Positions 44,799 through 57,243 of a stretch of DNA of 64,000 nt are shown here, piece by piece. The translations under genes and the position numbers were made by a program. Numbering within the stretch: position 1 is the first letter of the stretch; every line of letters starts with the position of its first letter. The DNA comes from Plantago major (Eukaryota; Streptophyta; Magnoliopsida; Lamiales; Plantaginaceae). The stretch lies in the NCBI GenBank assembly GCA_026545765.1, contig CM048844.1:49689401-49753400 (forward strand), written 5' to 3'. The notes beneath the pieces are model-generated. The model made no database searches and had not been told where the DNA came from. It was given only the letters and a program-made list of their open reading frames with translations.

Positions 44799-45515
44799 TG
44801 TTAGGAATATATGTTTAGATTTTGATCAGCAACCTAATGACTTATCTTAGCTCAGAAAGGTGGTTAGTACTCTTGGTTCACTTGAACACTGTAAAAGAGG
44901 AAACTCACTAAGTATGATAGTCTAGCAAATCTTGTATAGGATGTTAGGTCTCTGAATGTAATTTTTATTTCTAAAAGGAAGACCAAGAAGAAGGCATCCA
45001 GCATGAAAAGTTCAACGGATTTGAAGATTGCACAAGATTGCTGAAGACAAGGGTTTTCAGATACCTATGACCAGATATCTTGAAGACACAAGCGTTTTTA
45101 AATAAACAATGTTGCAAAAGATATCTGATATATAAAAGGTTTCTGAGACGAAGAAAGTGCCCACAAATATCTACACTCAGATACCTTGGACATAAACTAT
45201 GTTTCTGAAAAGAAATATGTAATGACAAGTTGTTTCAACAAATGATATCTGGAGTTGTGATAATCTCTTGAAAAGGACATGCAAAACATCAGAGAAATTT
45301 GATAGTATAAAGATCTCTGATACCATGCATAGTTCCGTTGGCACTACAGGACAAAGTATAGTACAATACATTAAATGCGCGGACAAAGATGTCTAAACAA
45401 AAATGGTAGCTTCTGAAGAAGAAGACAAGCGCACTATAGTACTATACTCAGATATCAATAGTTTGAACTTGATTTAAGCCTAACGGATACTATTCAAACG
45501 GCACTCAAATTCATC

Positions 45516-45523
45516 TATAAATA
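45516..45523 (+). promoter_or_regulatory. TATA box of the element E 5' LTR
   Basis: TATAAATA in the context TTCATCTATAAATATCAACAC; conserved at 58770-58777 in the 3' LTR and at 62903-62910 in LTR B, which is more diverged. Likely core promoter driving genomic RNA from about 45545. Confidence 0.65.
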
Positions 45524-45910
45524 TCAACACTTAGACTGCTTGAGAACACACACAGAACATACCTTAGAACACAGAACTTACACCAAGAACATTAAGCTCT
45601 CTCAAGCACACTACTTACCTTCAAGCTTTCTGTTGCGACCAAAGCTCTTGATTCTAAGTAGCACAAAAGTTCTAAGTGTCCTGATCCTTAACAAGCATTG
45701 TTATTTGTGAAGGAGTTGAATTAAGATTTCATATCTGAGATTCATTCTCTTGAACACTTATCATAGACTTGGGTCAGTAAAGAACAAGATACCATACATT
45801 GCAAAGTGTATTAAGTATACTTGATTCATAGAGCTATCTGCATAACTGAACAAGCATTAAAGAAGCTCACCTGACAAACTACCTTAACCAACACCTTAAT
45901 TGGCGTGGAG

Positions 45911-46057
45911 TACAGGAAGTACTTAGTTTGGGAAACTAAGGAATAACTCCAAGGTTACTGAGCATAGGAAGTACTTAGTTTGGGAAACTAAGGAATAGCT
46001 CAAAAAGGTTTCTGAGTACAGGAAGTACTTGGCTGTGAAAGCCGGGGAATAACTCAG
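45911..46057 (+). repeat. Three tandem ~53-bp units in the 5' LTR of E
   Basis: Each unit contains AGGAAGTACTTAGTTTGGGA (third: AGGAAGTACTTGGCTGTGAA) followed by a complementary AAACTAAGG or AAAGCCGGGG, i.e. a small hairpin CTTAGTTT...AAACTAAG per unit, then ATAACTC. Same array in the 3' LTR at 59167-59313. Confidence 0.88.
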
Positions 46058-46425
46058 GGGGAACACTTGGTTAGGAACCTAGTGTATTTAGGATTCTAGA
46101 GAAGATACTTGTAAGGTTACATCAATTATCTGTCTTAGTGGATTCTAGGTCTGAGAAAGGCCGAAGTGGATTAGTTGAAGGATTACGCCACCTTCTTATT
46201 TACTTTATGCTTTTGTTACTTGCTTTATTCACGTTGCAAAGTATTTACACCTATCTTGCTGAGCACGTGCACTTATCACAGAAAAGTCTTTCGCTCTCTG
46301 AAATTAAGTATCAGATATCCTCACAGATATCTGAGATACTGTGTTTATCGACAAAAGTTTTAAAAGACTATTCACCCCCCCCCCCCCCTCTAGTCTTTTA
46401 CTTTGCCGTTATCTGGACCAACAAG

Positions 46426-46437
46426 TGGTACCAGAGC
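46426..46437 (+). other. Primer binding site of element E
   Basis: TGGTACCAGAGC, one base different from the TGGTATCAGAGC complementary to the 3' end of initiator Met-tRNA, used by most plant Copia elements. Two bases (AG) separate it from the LTR end at 46423. Confidence 0.92.
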
Positions 46438-46538
46438 AGGAGGTTCCCAAGCCTTCTGCACTGAACCTAGATCCCAGATAAGTGCCCACTAACTGCTTTT
46501 CACCTACACTTGATTTGTTTGTTTAGTGTGTTTGTTGC

Positions 46539-48450
46539 ATGATGTCTTTAAGTGACGCCCCAATTCTCAAGCCAGAGAATTATGAGAAATGGAAGAACAA
46601 CATGATGCTCCAGCTAGAAGCTATCAGTGACGAAATGATCGACGTGATAAAGAATGGCCCAATAGTCATTCAACAACTCAAGCAAGTCATAGAAGTTTCA
46701 AATGGTAGAGACAGAGAACAAAGCGATGGGTCTTCACAGACAGATGCGTCAACCACTGGGAGACCTGCCAGTCAAGTTATTTATGAACCTAAGCCCAGAG
46801 AACTCTGGACATCGGAAGATGCCAAGAGAAATCGACTGGATGGTCAGGCCCATAATATCATCATATGTTCTACTCCAGAGCACATACAGTGTAAACTGTG
46901 GGGTCCAAAAACGGCGAAAGTGGCCTGGCAACTGATTGAAGAAATCTGTGCCGGCACTGAGAAAACAAAGGAAAATAAGTTCGAAGTTTTGAAGCTCAAA
47001 TTCCAAAACTTTAAACAAGGTCCCACAGAGACTCTTGAAGAACTAGATTTTCGATTTACAACACTTATGAGTGACATGGCTGCACTTGGTGAAAGTAATA
47101 GATATACCCAGTCAGAAAAGATTAAGACTATTGTGAGAAGTCTAAATCATAACTGGGAGCACACAAAGTTTTTTCTACTTTAACCAAGGAATGCCAGATA
47201 TCACTCCAGTGGAACTTTTCTCTCACCTTGCCACTGTTGACTATGAGACAACTCAAAGAGAACAAACAACTGAAAAGTTGCAGAACGTTGCTCTAGTTGC
47301 TCAAGGAACTTCTGTAAAGAAGGAAGGCAAGGAGGTGACTGAGTATGCTCTTGCTGTAAAGCAAATGAGAAAATATGTCAGTCAAGAAATTGAGAGAAGA
47401 AAAGCCAAAGAAAAGCTGAAAAAGCATCTAGGCTCAAACTATCACCAGTACAAAAATATGCAAAGCTCGCTGAACAAGCCGAAAGCATCAAGTACTGAGG
47501 AAGCAGAAATCGAAAATGATATCTGTTTCTACTATCAGAAACCTGGTCATTTCAAGAAGGAACTCAAAAAGAAAGAACTATCTTTTCAATCTTATGCCAA
47601 AGCTAGTGACACTCTTACTGAAGTACAATCTTATTTAAGAGATCCTTCAGAAAAGAGAGGACTTGGGCTGGACAGACAGACAGATAGTTCTACCACTCTG
47701 AATAAGAGTGATGAAAGAAGAACATTTGTCAGTGCTCTGCAAGGTGGTTCCCAAACAACCTACAATATCGGTCAGAAAGCTAAGGTTGTTGACAAAGGAA
47801 AGGCAGTTGCGACCAAACCTTTGTGGGAAAAACAAGTCCCAAGGAAAATTGTTGGGAATGTTTCTGAAAAGAAACACAACACTGAAAAGTGCAATCAGCC
47901 ACAGTGCTATGTCTCTCAGAAAGGAAAAATTGCAGGAGCTGACAAATTCTCCTATGTCACGTTTTTTGGATAGAAAATAGACTACCCAGAGACTAGCAAA
48001 GCTGCTGAGGAAAGATCTCAGACAGCACCAGGTGCTCGAAATGGTATTGGCTATAAAGCTATCGGGAAACAACTTGCTCGTGTGTACAAACAAGAGCAAG
48101 AACGATGGTTAAAGGCTAGAATTGCTCACGGCAATTATCAGAAGTGGAAGATGAATCAAGCCACTGAAAATCTGAATGCCAGGGCTAGAAGAAATCTGGC
48201 TAGGAAAGCTAAGTTTGCTGAGAAGCAGACTCAGAAACCTGACAAGTATCTGAAAGCACCAAATGGAGCACCAAGGAACACACGAAGGAAGAAAATAGTT
48301 CTTAATAACAATGATACTAATCATTTAACTAGAATTCCTCCTTATTTTCCTGTTAGACAAAAGAATGTTCCTAAGAAATTCATTCAAAAATGGATTCCTA
48401 CTGGAAGATTCTTTAGTCCAGAAGGTTCCATTGTTGGTATGAGAACCTAA
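46539..48450 (+). pseudogene. Element E gag, disrupted
   Basis: Starts MMSLSDAPILKPENYEKWKNNM (gag N-domain with Y-E-K-W), then W-Q-L-I-E-E-I-C-A-G-T, then F-K-Q-G-P-T-E-T-L-E-E-L-D-F-R-F, and stops at 47183. A frameshift near 47165 leads into the frame 47191-47973. The zinc knuckle there reads C-F-Y-Y-Q-K-P-G-H-F-K-K-E-L, so two of three zinc Cys are replaced (Tyr, Leu). The frame meets TAG at 47971 and TAA at 48448, both followed by continuing in-frame sequence. Gag would form the particle; this copy cannot. Confidence 0.88.
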
Positions 48451-48468
48451 TCTCATGTTTCCTGTTTT

Positions 48469-51078
48469 GTGCAGAACACTCTAAAGACTAATCCAAAGTG
48501 GCATTTTGATAGTGGATGTGGGAAGCACATGACAGGAGACAAAGCAAATCTGATTGACTACAGAAAATGCAATGATGGACCAATTATCAGGTTTGCTGGA
48601 GGAGATGAAAATCCAACCATAGTATTTGGCAATCTGAAGTTTAGAGCCCTTACAATCTCTGAAGTACTACATGTAAAGGAATTGAAATATAATCTCCTAA
48701 GCATGAGTCAACTAGTAGACAAAGGGTACAGTGTCAAGATAAAGTTAAAACTATGCAAAGTGATTGACAATGAGTCAAAGCAGACAGTCTTGGTTGCAAG
48801 GCATAAAGGAAATCTTTATGTTGCTGATTGGGCATCCACCACAACTGAAGAATGTCTCATGGTGAGTCAATCTGGCCACACTGAAGAAAATTGGCTATGG
48901 CATAAAAGAATGAGTCACTTGAATTTCAAAACTCTGAACAAGCTAGCCAAGAAAGAGTTGGTGGTTGGTTTACCCAAAATGGCATATAGAAAAGAAGGTG
49001 TATGCTCATCTTGCCAAATGGGAAAAGAATCCAAAACATCTTTCAAGTCTAAAACTAGACATTCCAGTGAAAGGCCACTGCAAATGTTACATATGGATCT
49101 TTTTGAATCCTCTGTAAGTAGTTATGCAGGAAAGAAGTATGGTCTGGTTGTTGTTGATGATTACTCAAGATTCACTTAGGTTGTCTTTCTCAAACACAAA
49201 TCTGATGCAAGGGTTGAGATACCCAACTTGCTGAATAAGCTCGAAGTCATGAAAAATGACAAGGTATCTCAGAATCGTAATGACCATGGTACTGAGTTTG
49301 TGAACCAGTACATAAAAGAGTTTTGTACCTGCAAAGGTATGCAACATCAACTATCTTCTGTAAGGACACCACAACAAAATGGTGTTGCTGAAAGAAAGAA
49401 TGGGACCCTGAAAGAAGCAACAAGAACAATGCTCGCTGACACTGAAATAAGTGAAATCTATTGGGTTGAAGCTGTAAACACAGCATGCTACACTCAAAAT
49501 AGATGTCTGATTAACAAACACCATGACAAAACTCCTTACGAGCTTTTCATTGGTAGACTCCCTAGTATCAAACATCTAAGGGTGTTTGGTTGCAGATGTT
49601 TCGTTCTCAACAATGGAAAAGAATACTTGAGAACATTTCAACCAAAGGCAGATGAAGGAATATTTCTTGGATATTCTCTGAATAACAAAGCCTATAGAAT
49701 CTACAACAAAAGAACGCAAAAGATTGAGGAATCTGTTCATGTAGTATTCTATGAAGGAAACAAGAAAGTACTCTTGAATGATGATCTCTCAGATAGGTTC
49801 AAAGAACTAATGATTAAAGATTCTGAAAAAGGATCCTCAAAAGGAAACAATTCTATCATTCAAATAGAGGATGAGTCTGATGATGAAAAGCAACCTATGC
49901 TTAGTAACAACCAGATGACTCTAAGACATGATGAAGAGTTTCCTATGAGAATTCCAAAAATGGAACAGGTTACTGAGAACCTTCATCATGAAAAGGTATC
50001 TGAAAATGAGATTGCTGAAATGCAAGTTCCAGATATCTCTAACACTAAAAGAGTGTCAGATATCCATGGCATTTCTCATGTGTCAGATATCTCAGATACT
50101 GCACAAGTATCCCATCAAGATCATATTGATTCACATTCAAATCAAAATGATATTGATCCTACTAATTCAAAACCCATTATGAAATGGATAAGAAATCATC
50201 CTGCAAAGGATGTGATTGGTCCCATAGACCAAGGAGTTAGAACTAGAAGAGCAATCGCTGAAAATGCAAATTGTCTCTATGGATGTTTCATATCAAATGT
50301 TGAACCTAAAACTATAGAAGAAGCATTAAAGGATCAAGATTGGATCTCTGCAATGCAAGAAGAGTTGGATCAATTTGAGAGAAACAAAGTCTGGAAACTG
50401 GTTCCATTTGTTGACGGAATATCTGTAATCGGAACCAAGTCGGTTTTCAGAAACAAAATGAATGAGTCTGGTGAAATAACCAGAAACAAAGCTAGGTTGG
50501 TTGCCAAGGGATTCACCCAGACTGAAGGACTAGATTTTGATGAATCTTATGCACCAGTTGCAAGATTGGATGCAATAAGACTCTTTCTAGCCTTTGCAGC
50601 TCATAATGACTTTATAGTTTATCAAATGGATGTCAAGAGTTCATTCCTGAATGGTGAACTTGCTGAGGAAGTCTATGTTGAGCAACCACTAGGTTTTGAA
50701 GTTTTCTCAGAAAGTAGGATGGTCTATAAGCTTCAGAAAGCTCTGTATGGACTGAAACAAGCTCCATGGTATGATACATTGGCCAGATACCTACTAGAAA
50801 GTGGTTTCAAGAAAGGAGATGTTGATAAAACAATCTTCACATTGAACCATGATGAGAAACTACTTTTAGTTCAAGTATATGTTGATGACATTATATTTGG
50901 ATCTAAAGACAAGCAACTTTGTGAAGACTTTGCTGAACTCATGAAATGTAAATTTGAGATGAGCATGATGGGAGAATTGAATTACTTCCTAGGGCTGCAA
51001 GTCAAGCAACTCAATGATGGAATATTCATTAGTCAAACAAAGTATGCAAAGGACATGCTCAACAAGTTTAATCTATAG
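48469..51078 (+). pseudogene. Element E protease-integrase-RT with in-frame stops
   Basis: One continuous frame interrupted by amber stops. Protease site W-H-F-D-S-G-C-G-K-H-M-T. GAG-pre-integrase H-K-R-M-S-H-L-N and C-S-S-C. Integrase core [16 protein letters not shown] and [43 protein letters not shown], catalytic [17 protein letters not shown] at 49177 falls inside integrase where Trp is expected after R-F-T; TAG at 51076 ends the RT part. Active-site residues themselves are intact, so trans-complementation rather than self-supply is needed. Confidence 0.92.
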
Positions 51079-51105
51079 CCTTCTGAAAAGAATGCTAAGA
51101 TACCT

Positions 51106-51797
51106 ATGAGCATTGGAACCAAAATGACCTATACTGAATCTGACAAGAGTGTTGAAGAACACAAGTATAGGAAATTGATTGGGTCTCTACTATACCTCAC
51201 TGCAAGTAGACCTGATATTCAATATGCAGTTGGAGTGTGTGCTAGATTTCAAGCAAATCCAATGAAAACATTGAGGTATGTAAAAGGTACTGTAGAAGTT
51301 GGATTGTGGTATCCAAAAGTTAGTGGATTGAGTTTAGTTGGCTATTCAGATGCTGGATCATTGCTTGATAGAAAATGCACCTCAGGAACATGTCAATTTC
51401 TTGGTGCTAGATTGATATCTTGGTTCAGCAAGAAACAAAATTCAATTGCTACATCTACCACAGAGGCTGAATATATTGCTGCTGGGTGTTGTGCTTCAAA
51501 AATATTGTGTATACAACAACAACTCAGAGACTATGGACTCAATGAAGAGAAAACTCCTATTTTCTGTGACAACACAAGTGCTATTGCCATAACTCAGAAT
51601 CCTAAGTTTCATGCAAGAACAAAGCACATTGATGTTAGACACCACTTCATCAGAGACCATTTGAAAAAGGCAATATAGAGATGCTCAAGATTGGCACTGA
51701 AGACCAACTTGCAGATATCTTCACTAAGCCACTACAAGAAAGTAGATTCTTAGCCATAAGACATAGTCTTGGACTAATGGAGCTACCAAAGAACTGA
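51106..51797 (+). pseudogene. Element E RNase H
   Basis: Same frame as the RT after the amber codon. Y-R-K-L-I-G-S-L-L-Y-L-T-A-S-R-P-D, G-Y-S-D-A-G-S (catalytic Asp; usual is DADW/DADF), S-T-T-E-A-E-Y-I-A-A (catalytic Glu), F-C-D-N-T-S-A-I, R-T-K-H-I-D-V-R-H-H-F-I-R-D-H. A one-base shift in the A-run near 51665 ends the frame at 51678; the conserved tail (D-Q-L-A-D-I-F-T-K-P-L) follows in another frame to 51797. Confidence 0.9.
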
Positions 51798-52550
51798 CAA
51801 AAGTTCAGATATCTAAAGAAGATATCAAAGGAAAGAGAAATCTGGAACGGGTATCCAGAAACCAAAGGCTAAAGGGTAAAATGGCTATTTGAAGATTTCT
51901 GAGACGGGTACTCAGATATTTTGATCACTCAGTGAGGAGGGGCACAAAAGAGAATAGTACAACTGTCTACAGTCAACTACTATCTTGAAATTTGTATTGT
52001 TTCTATCTTTGTGTAAAAATGTGAAAGGACAACAAGTATAAGATAGACTCTGATACAAACAATATTCTCATTCACACAGAAACGTGACTCAGATAGCTAA
52101 TAGTCAAAATTCATTAAATGGGCACAGTTACAATTGTTGATTGTGATCATTGCTGAAGAAGCAATGGTGACCCTTGATAAAATGGGCGTTTGATCTTAAC
52201 AGCGGAGATTAATTCTCTGTAAGAAGTGAACTGTTGAAATTCCGACATGGTCCACTATGCATTTAATGCCGAACAAACTTTTACCCACGCCTTACTACAA
52301 TTCACAGATACGTACATACAAAATCAATTTGTATGTATATGTTTGTTAGAATTACGTTGCTATATATATAGGATTTTGGCAAAAGAAATTACTTTCGCCT
52401 AATCCCACATTTTGCCTTACACAAGAATAGAAAAAAAAAAAAAAACCATTCTTCAACCTCTGCAAATCTCTGTTAGTTTTTCTGCAAAGAATCACTAATC
52501 TCACACCCAAATCTCTTTCAAACTTTCAAACACTTGTACTATAAAATGAG
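51798..52550 (+). other. Spacer between pol and the extra coding region of E
   Basis: About 750 bp without coding domains. It contains TATATATATAGG (52361-52372) and, before the next ATG, an A-run and CT-rich leader (52430-52545) resembling a 5' UTR, so the downstream region might be expressed from its own internal promoter or from a spliced subgenomic RNA. Confidence 0.5.
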
Positions 52551-53356
52551 ATGGCTCCTAAGCGTTCATCTACCCAGAAATCCCAATCTTCTACCACTGG
52601 TACTGCTGAAAAGCAAGCACCAGAGTTGGTTATAGTGAACAATCAATTGGTAGGAGACTTTAATTCCGATCATTGGACTTCAAATCACAAGATGTTTGGG
52701 GTGGTGCCATGATTGAGGAGTACCTCACGGCTGCTGTTGAAAACCAAGCCGATAGTAAACTGATTCTTGACATGCTTGAAAAGGCACAAATCAAGGGTTT
52801 TCTATCTGCTCTTCCCAGTGGAGTTTCTTCACTGGATGTGTTAGAATTCTACAATAACTCCAGGATTATATCCTTTGTTTCTGAAGGCACTGGAATAGTG
52901 TCTATCAAAACTAAGGTCCAAGGAAAGGAAATCCTTTTGGACTTAACAACTTTCTGTAAGTTGTTTGATCTTCAAAATCTCGGAAATGATTTTGAAATAG
53001 ACACCAAGGATGAAGATCTCCTTGAAGGTGTAAAACAGCTGTACATTGGTGTGTGTGACACTGACAAATAGGATACACCCACTGATTTCAAGCTTGCTGA
53101 CATCAGAACCAGACATCTGTTGGTTCACTGGGATGTGTTGGCATGCATTCTTCACAGATGCTTTGATGGTCTACGAGGAGGTGCTGACCAAATAAGCCAA
53201 GAACGCTGGATGGTGATGTTCTTGTTGCAACAACAAGACAAAAGGCTGAAAAACCCTTTCAATTGGGGAAAGCACGCCTTTATGAAGTTTGTGAAGAAGA
53301 TTCAAGGCTTTGAGCCTAAAATCGTAAGGGACTTGCTGAGCCAAAGGCCACAGTGA
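52551..53356 (+). pseudogene. Extra 3' ORF of element E, N-terminal part
   Basis: ATG at 52551 begins M-A-P-K-R-S-S-T-Q-K-S-Q. A frameshift near 52680 leads into a frame from 52673 that contains a folded-looking domain: L-E-F-Y-N-N, G-K-E-I-L-L-D-L-T-T-F-C-K-L-F-D-L, then an in-frame TAG (53069) and T-R-H-L-L-V-H-W-D-V-L-A-C-I-L-H-R-C-F. It is of the type annotated as 'putative plant transposon protein' in ORFs of plant retroelements; I know no biochemical function. The frame ends at 53356, with the next part one frame over. Confidence 0.7.
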
Positions 53357-56300
53357 GCTATGGTCTAATGATATGCTACTTGCTGGAGAAGCTTGGCATT
53401 GAGCTCAGAGAGAAGGCTGACTTAGCCAACAGTAACCTCCTACTCTACAAATATGAGTATATGAACTTGATGAAAAAGGTTACTGGATCTCAGAAAGGTT
53501 CCAAGAAGCGAAAGACTGAAGAGGTATCTGAGGAAAAAGTTGCGACCAAAAAGCCCAGAACTTCACGAAAGAAGTCTGCTAGCAAATCAGAAGACACACC
53601 CATTGTGGTTGTCGATTCCCAGATACCTGCCGCCGCTGAACTCATCAATGCTGCAAAAGAAGTATCAACTACTGAACAAGTAGACTCAGCAAGAGAAAGT
53701 GCTTTCAAAAATGTTAAAACTACTGCCGAAAGCCTTGCTGATGAACTTATCAATGCTGCTAAATAAAGTAGTGATAGATACCAAGCCCTATCTGCAGAAA
53801 CCACAGGGATTATGGACCAATCAGTTCCTAATGCTGATGAGAGCTCTGACAATGAAGATGATGATTTAGTCATCTCTCAAGTCCTAGAGAAATCAAAAAG
53901 GGCTAAGGTTACTGAAAAAGTAACTAGTGTGAAGGTATCTGAAGAAGAACTTACACCACATGTTGCTGAACAAGCACCTGTTTCAAAGGTTGCTGAACAA
54001 GCAACTGTGTCCAAGGTCACTGGACAAATTACACCATCAGAACAGGAAAGACTGAAGCATATTGAAGATGCTCTGATGAGTGATACACTAGTGTTGGAGG
54101 ATACTGCCATTGCCTCAACACTCAACAGTCTGTCTCAAGCACAACAACCACAACAGCCAGATGTGGATACTGCTGAAATGGTACTTGAGTTACAGATACC
54201 AGCATCTTTCATTGCTGAAGAAAATCCTGCAAAAGAGCAGGTTCCCCAACTCAATGAGAGGGATCAAACTGAGACATCTACTCAAAATGATCAACCAGGG
54301 GAGGCAACTGAGTTGTATACTCAGGAAAGGTCTGAAGTACCTGAAACTTCCAACAAAGAAGTGGTCCAAGAACAACAAGACCAACGCATGGAAACTTCAC
54401 AAGTTCCAGAGACTAATCAGCCTGACATTGCTCAGGCTGAATTAGAAACACAAGAACAAGAGGAAGCTAGAAAGCTTGCCTCAGAGACTGAGAAAGAGGC
54501 TACCACAACCCCACCTCTTGAGGAATCTGAGCCTGTGCCATAGGCTCCAACTGAGAAAGAAGAAGATAAGGCAGAAATGCCAGAAAAGGACCCAGAAACC
54601 GTCAAGGGTTCTGAAGAAAATGTCATTGAGCCTTCTAGTGTGAAGGCTCATTCAGAAGTAGAAGTGCAAGGGGAAAGAGTTGCGGCATCCCCTGCACCCA
54701 TGGAAATTGATGAAGCCCCCAAGGCAACATCACCAGAAAGAACACCAGAAACTGAGAAAGTTTCTGAGAAAAATGATTCTGAGTCTCCTGTTAAGGAAGT
54801 TCAAGTAGAAAGAAAGGTTGATGAGGACCAGACTCCCAAGTCTCCACCTCACAACAAGATATCTGAGGCACCCCCTACCTCAGTAGTACAAGTCTCTGAG
54901 CCTGATGTAGTCATTCAGGCTCAAACAAGTGTGCATAAGGCTTCTGCATTCTCAACAGAAGACCTGCTTACATTCTTCAAGAACCACACACTACAGAAAC
55001 ATCTCAAGTGTTTCAGAAAGTGGCAAAAGCTCAGAAGCTCAGATCTGACTGAATTAACAAAGGTGACTGATCACCAATTGAGAAGAGTCAGAGCTTTTGA
55101 CTTGGAGAATTATGTCCATGCCATGTTCCCAACAGAGCAGTACTCTTTTGCTACTCAGATGCATAAGGAGTTTATCAAAGAAGCTGCACATAAGCTCATA
55201 GAAGCTTTTGAGAAGGCAGATGGTCAGACCAGAATGCAGATGGCATTCAAGCCTACTTTGCCCCAGACCTTACAATGCATACCCTCTAAACAAGAGGAGG
55301 TGAATGGGAAAATGATCACTATTCCAGAAGTGATCAATCTGGTCTCTGAAGATGAAGAAGAGAAGGAGACTGATGAGAATGACTATGAAGATTCTCCTTT
55401 TGACCATCACAAGGATGAGGATGATAAGAAAAATGATGATGATGCCCCTGCACCAGGGACAGGAGGGATTTCACAAGGAAACAATGCCTCAGCTGCTGAA
55501 AAACACACTGAGAGGACTTCACAGCAATCCACTCCTCCATCTCCTCAGAAATCTACCCATCCATCTTCCCAACACAAGGACTCTACTGAACAAGTAGTTG
55601 AGCACTCTGAGAACAACACTCAGAAAATATCAGATGCACAAGCCAGAGTTGCTCAGCTCAAACAACTGTTGGAGGAAGAACAACAGCTACATCTTCAACT
55701 GGAAGAAAAGATAGCTGAATCCAGAGTCAAGGTAGACAAACTTGAAGAACAAACACGCAAGGAAACGCAAGCTTACTCTGAGATTAAAGAGCTCCGGGAC
55801 GCTATTGACTATATTACTAAGGAGCTAGATGCTGAACAAGCATCTGAAGCAAAGCATGATGCTAAAGCTGCATCTTCACCAAAGAAACCATCCTCCAAAG
55901 GCAAGAAACCCATATCTGAGATGGTTGCCGCCTTCAGAAACCTTGATGAAGAAGTACAAGAGGATGAAGATCACTGGGCTGATGACTCGGATGATGAAGA
56001 AGACAGAACCTTGGCAGAACATGCAAATGTTTACTTGGGAGTTTCTCACTTAAAGAGAAAACTGATAGCTCCTCAAAGCTTCAGTAAGCAACCAAATCTC
56101 AACTCCCATGATTACATGGCCAGTTACCAGGTTCTGGCAACTCTAAGAAAGGAATTGTCTCAACAAAATAAAGAAGTAATTGCATCAGTCCCTGCTAAAA
56201 TGAAAAAGTTCACTGAATTAATCACTCAAAGAACAACAAGCTTGGTCATTGCTCAGAGAGACCTAGGCATGGTAAGGGATGATGACAATAATATTGCTGA

Positions 56301-57243
56301 AAAAGCCCTCAATGAGGCTAGCTATGTTGCTGGAAAAGCAGATGCTACTCAAGGCCCACTGGCAGAGCTCACTGATAAGGAAACAAGTCTTATCAAACAA
56401 AATCAGGAGCTCAAGGCCAATCTGGAACAGTTGGTTGCTGCTTACAACTATCTGCAAGGCAACTTTGACTCCCTTTCAGAATCCTTTGTGATTCTTAGTC
56501 AGTCAACAATGACTAAGGGGGAAGGATTTCAAGATACTCAGAGAAGAAGAGGAAGAGGAAACAAAAGAAAATCTGAACAACCACCTCTCAGAATTAATGA
56601 GCCCTCCTCCAGTCAGACTGCCCTACAAATGGTGGCCACCACTCAGCAACTTCCTGAAAAAGGAATGACAACAAGGGCCAGAGCACAGAAACCTCCAAGG
56701 AGTACCAAGGCTCCAAGGAGAATACAAGTAAGAGGGATTGATGAGTCTTCTGAAGAAGAAGAAGAAGAAGAAGAAGAAGAAGGCCAAATCAAAATCCTGG
56801 GCAATGAAGAAGGCTGCAAAACTCTCACAAGAATTAATCTTGATGATGATGATGATGAAGAGACTGATGAAGATGAAGCTCCTCTTCACAGAAAAAGAAA
56901 AATTGATAGCCTAACTGAGCCCATAGCTGTAAAGCCTTTGGCAGCTAAAACACCCTCTGGAAATACCAAGTCAATCCAGGGTGGCTCTTCAAGCAATCCC
57001 CCAAGGGAGAATTCAAGACAAAAGAGGAACAGGCTGAGAGCTGAACAAAGAAAACTTCAACTACCACTCAAGCCTGAAGAAGCCAGAATTGAGTATGAGA
57101 AGACTGACAACAACCCCTCTGTCTACAGGTGCATTAATCAGAAGAATGGCTACTGGATTCTGCAACTTAAGCATCTACTGGTAAATTCAAAATTTTCAGA
57201 ACCAATCCATAAACTTGAGAAAAGACAAGCCAGTCTTGATTAA
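53353..57243 (+). pseudogene. Extra 3' ORF of element E, central coiled-coil and acidic part
   Basis: One frame of about 1300 codons broken by TAA (53764) and TAG (54541); the last uninterrupted piece alone is 888 codons (54577-57243). Sequence order: a basic patch like a nuclear signal (K-K-R-K-T, then K-K-P-R-T-S-R-K-K), a long Glu/Pro/Thr/Gln-rich low-complexity region, a helical domain (L-L-T-F-F-K-N-H-T-L-Q-K-H-L-K-C-F-R-K-W), a clear coiled coil (about codons 350-425 of the 888: heptads in Q-L-K-Q-L-L-E-E-E-Q-Q-L), a second helical domain, poly-Glu (near 56755) and poly-Asp (near 56842) tracts. No membrane span is visible. The position matches the env-like gene of Sireviruses, but sequence gives no proof of envelope function. 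Confidence 0.75.

Larger units (their letters stand above)
44799..46423 (+). repeat. 5' LTR of element E
   Basis: 1625 bp. TATA box TATAAATA at 45516-45523, followed by a leader rich in ACACACAGAAC; three imperfect tandem units at 45911-46057; a C-run (46374-46388) near the end and terminal TTGCCGTTATCTGGACCAACA. It lacks about 34 bp (AGATACCACTATAAAAAGAC and neighbours) that the 3' LTR has near 59453. Confidence 0.93.

Noticed and set aside
55334-55540. His-rich minus-strand frame
   Set aside because: Antisense of Asp/Glu-rich coding sequence.
54577-57243. Envelope glycoprotein assignment for the 888-codon frame
   Set aside because: No signal peptide, no hydrophobic span and very acidic low-complexity sequence; only the genomic position suggests 'env-like'.
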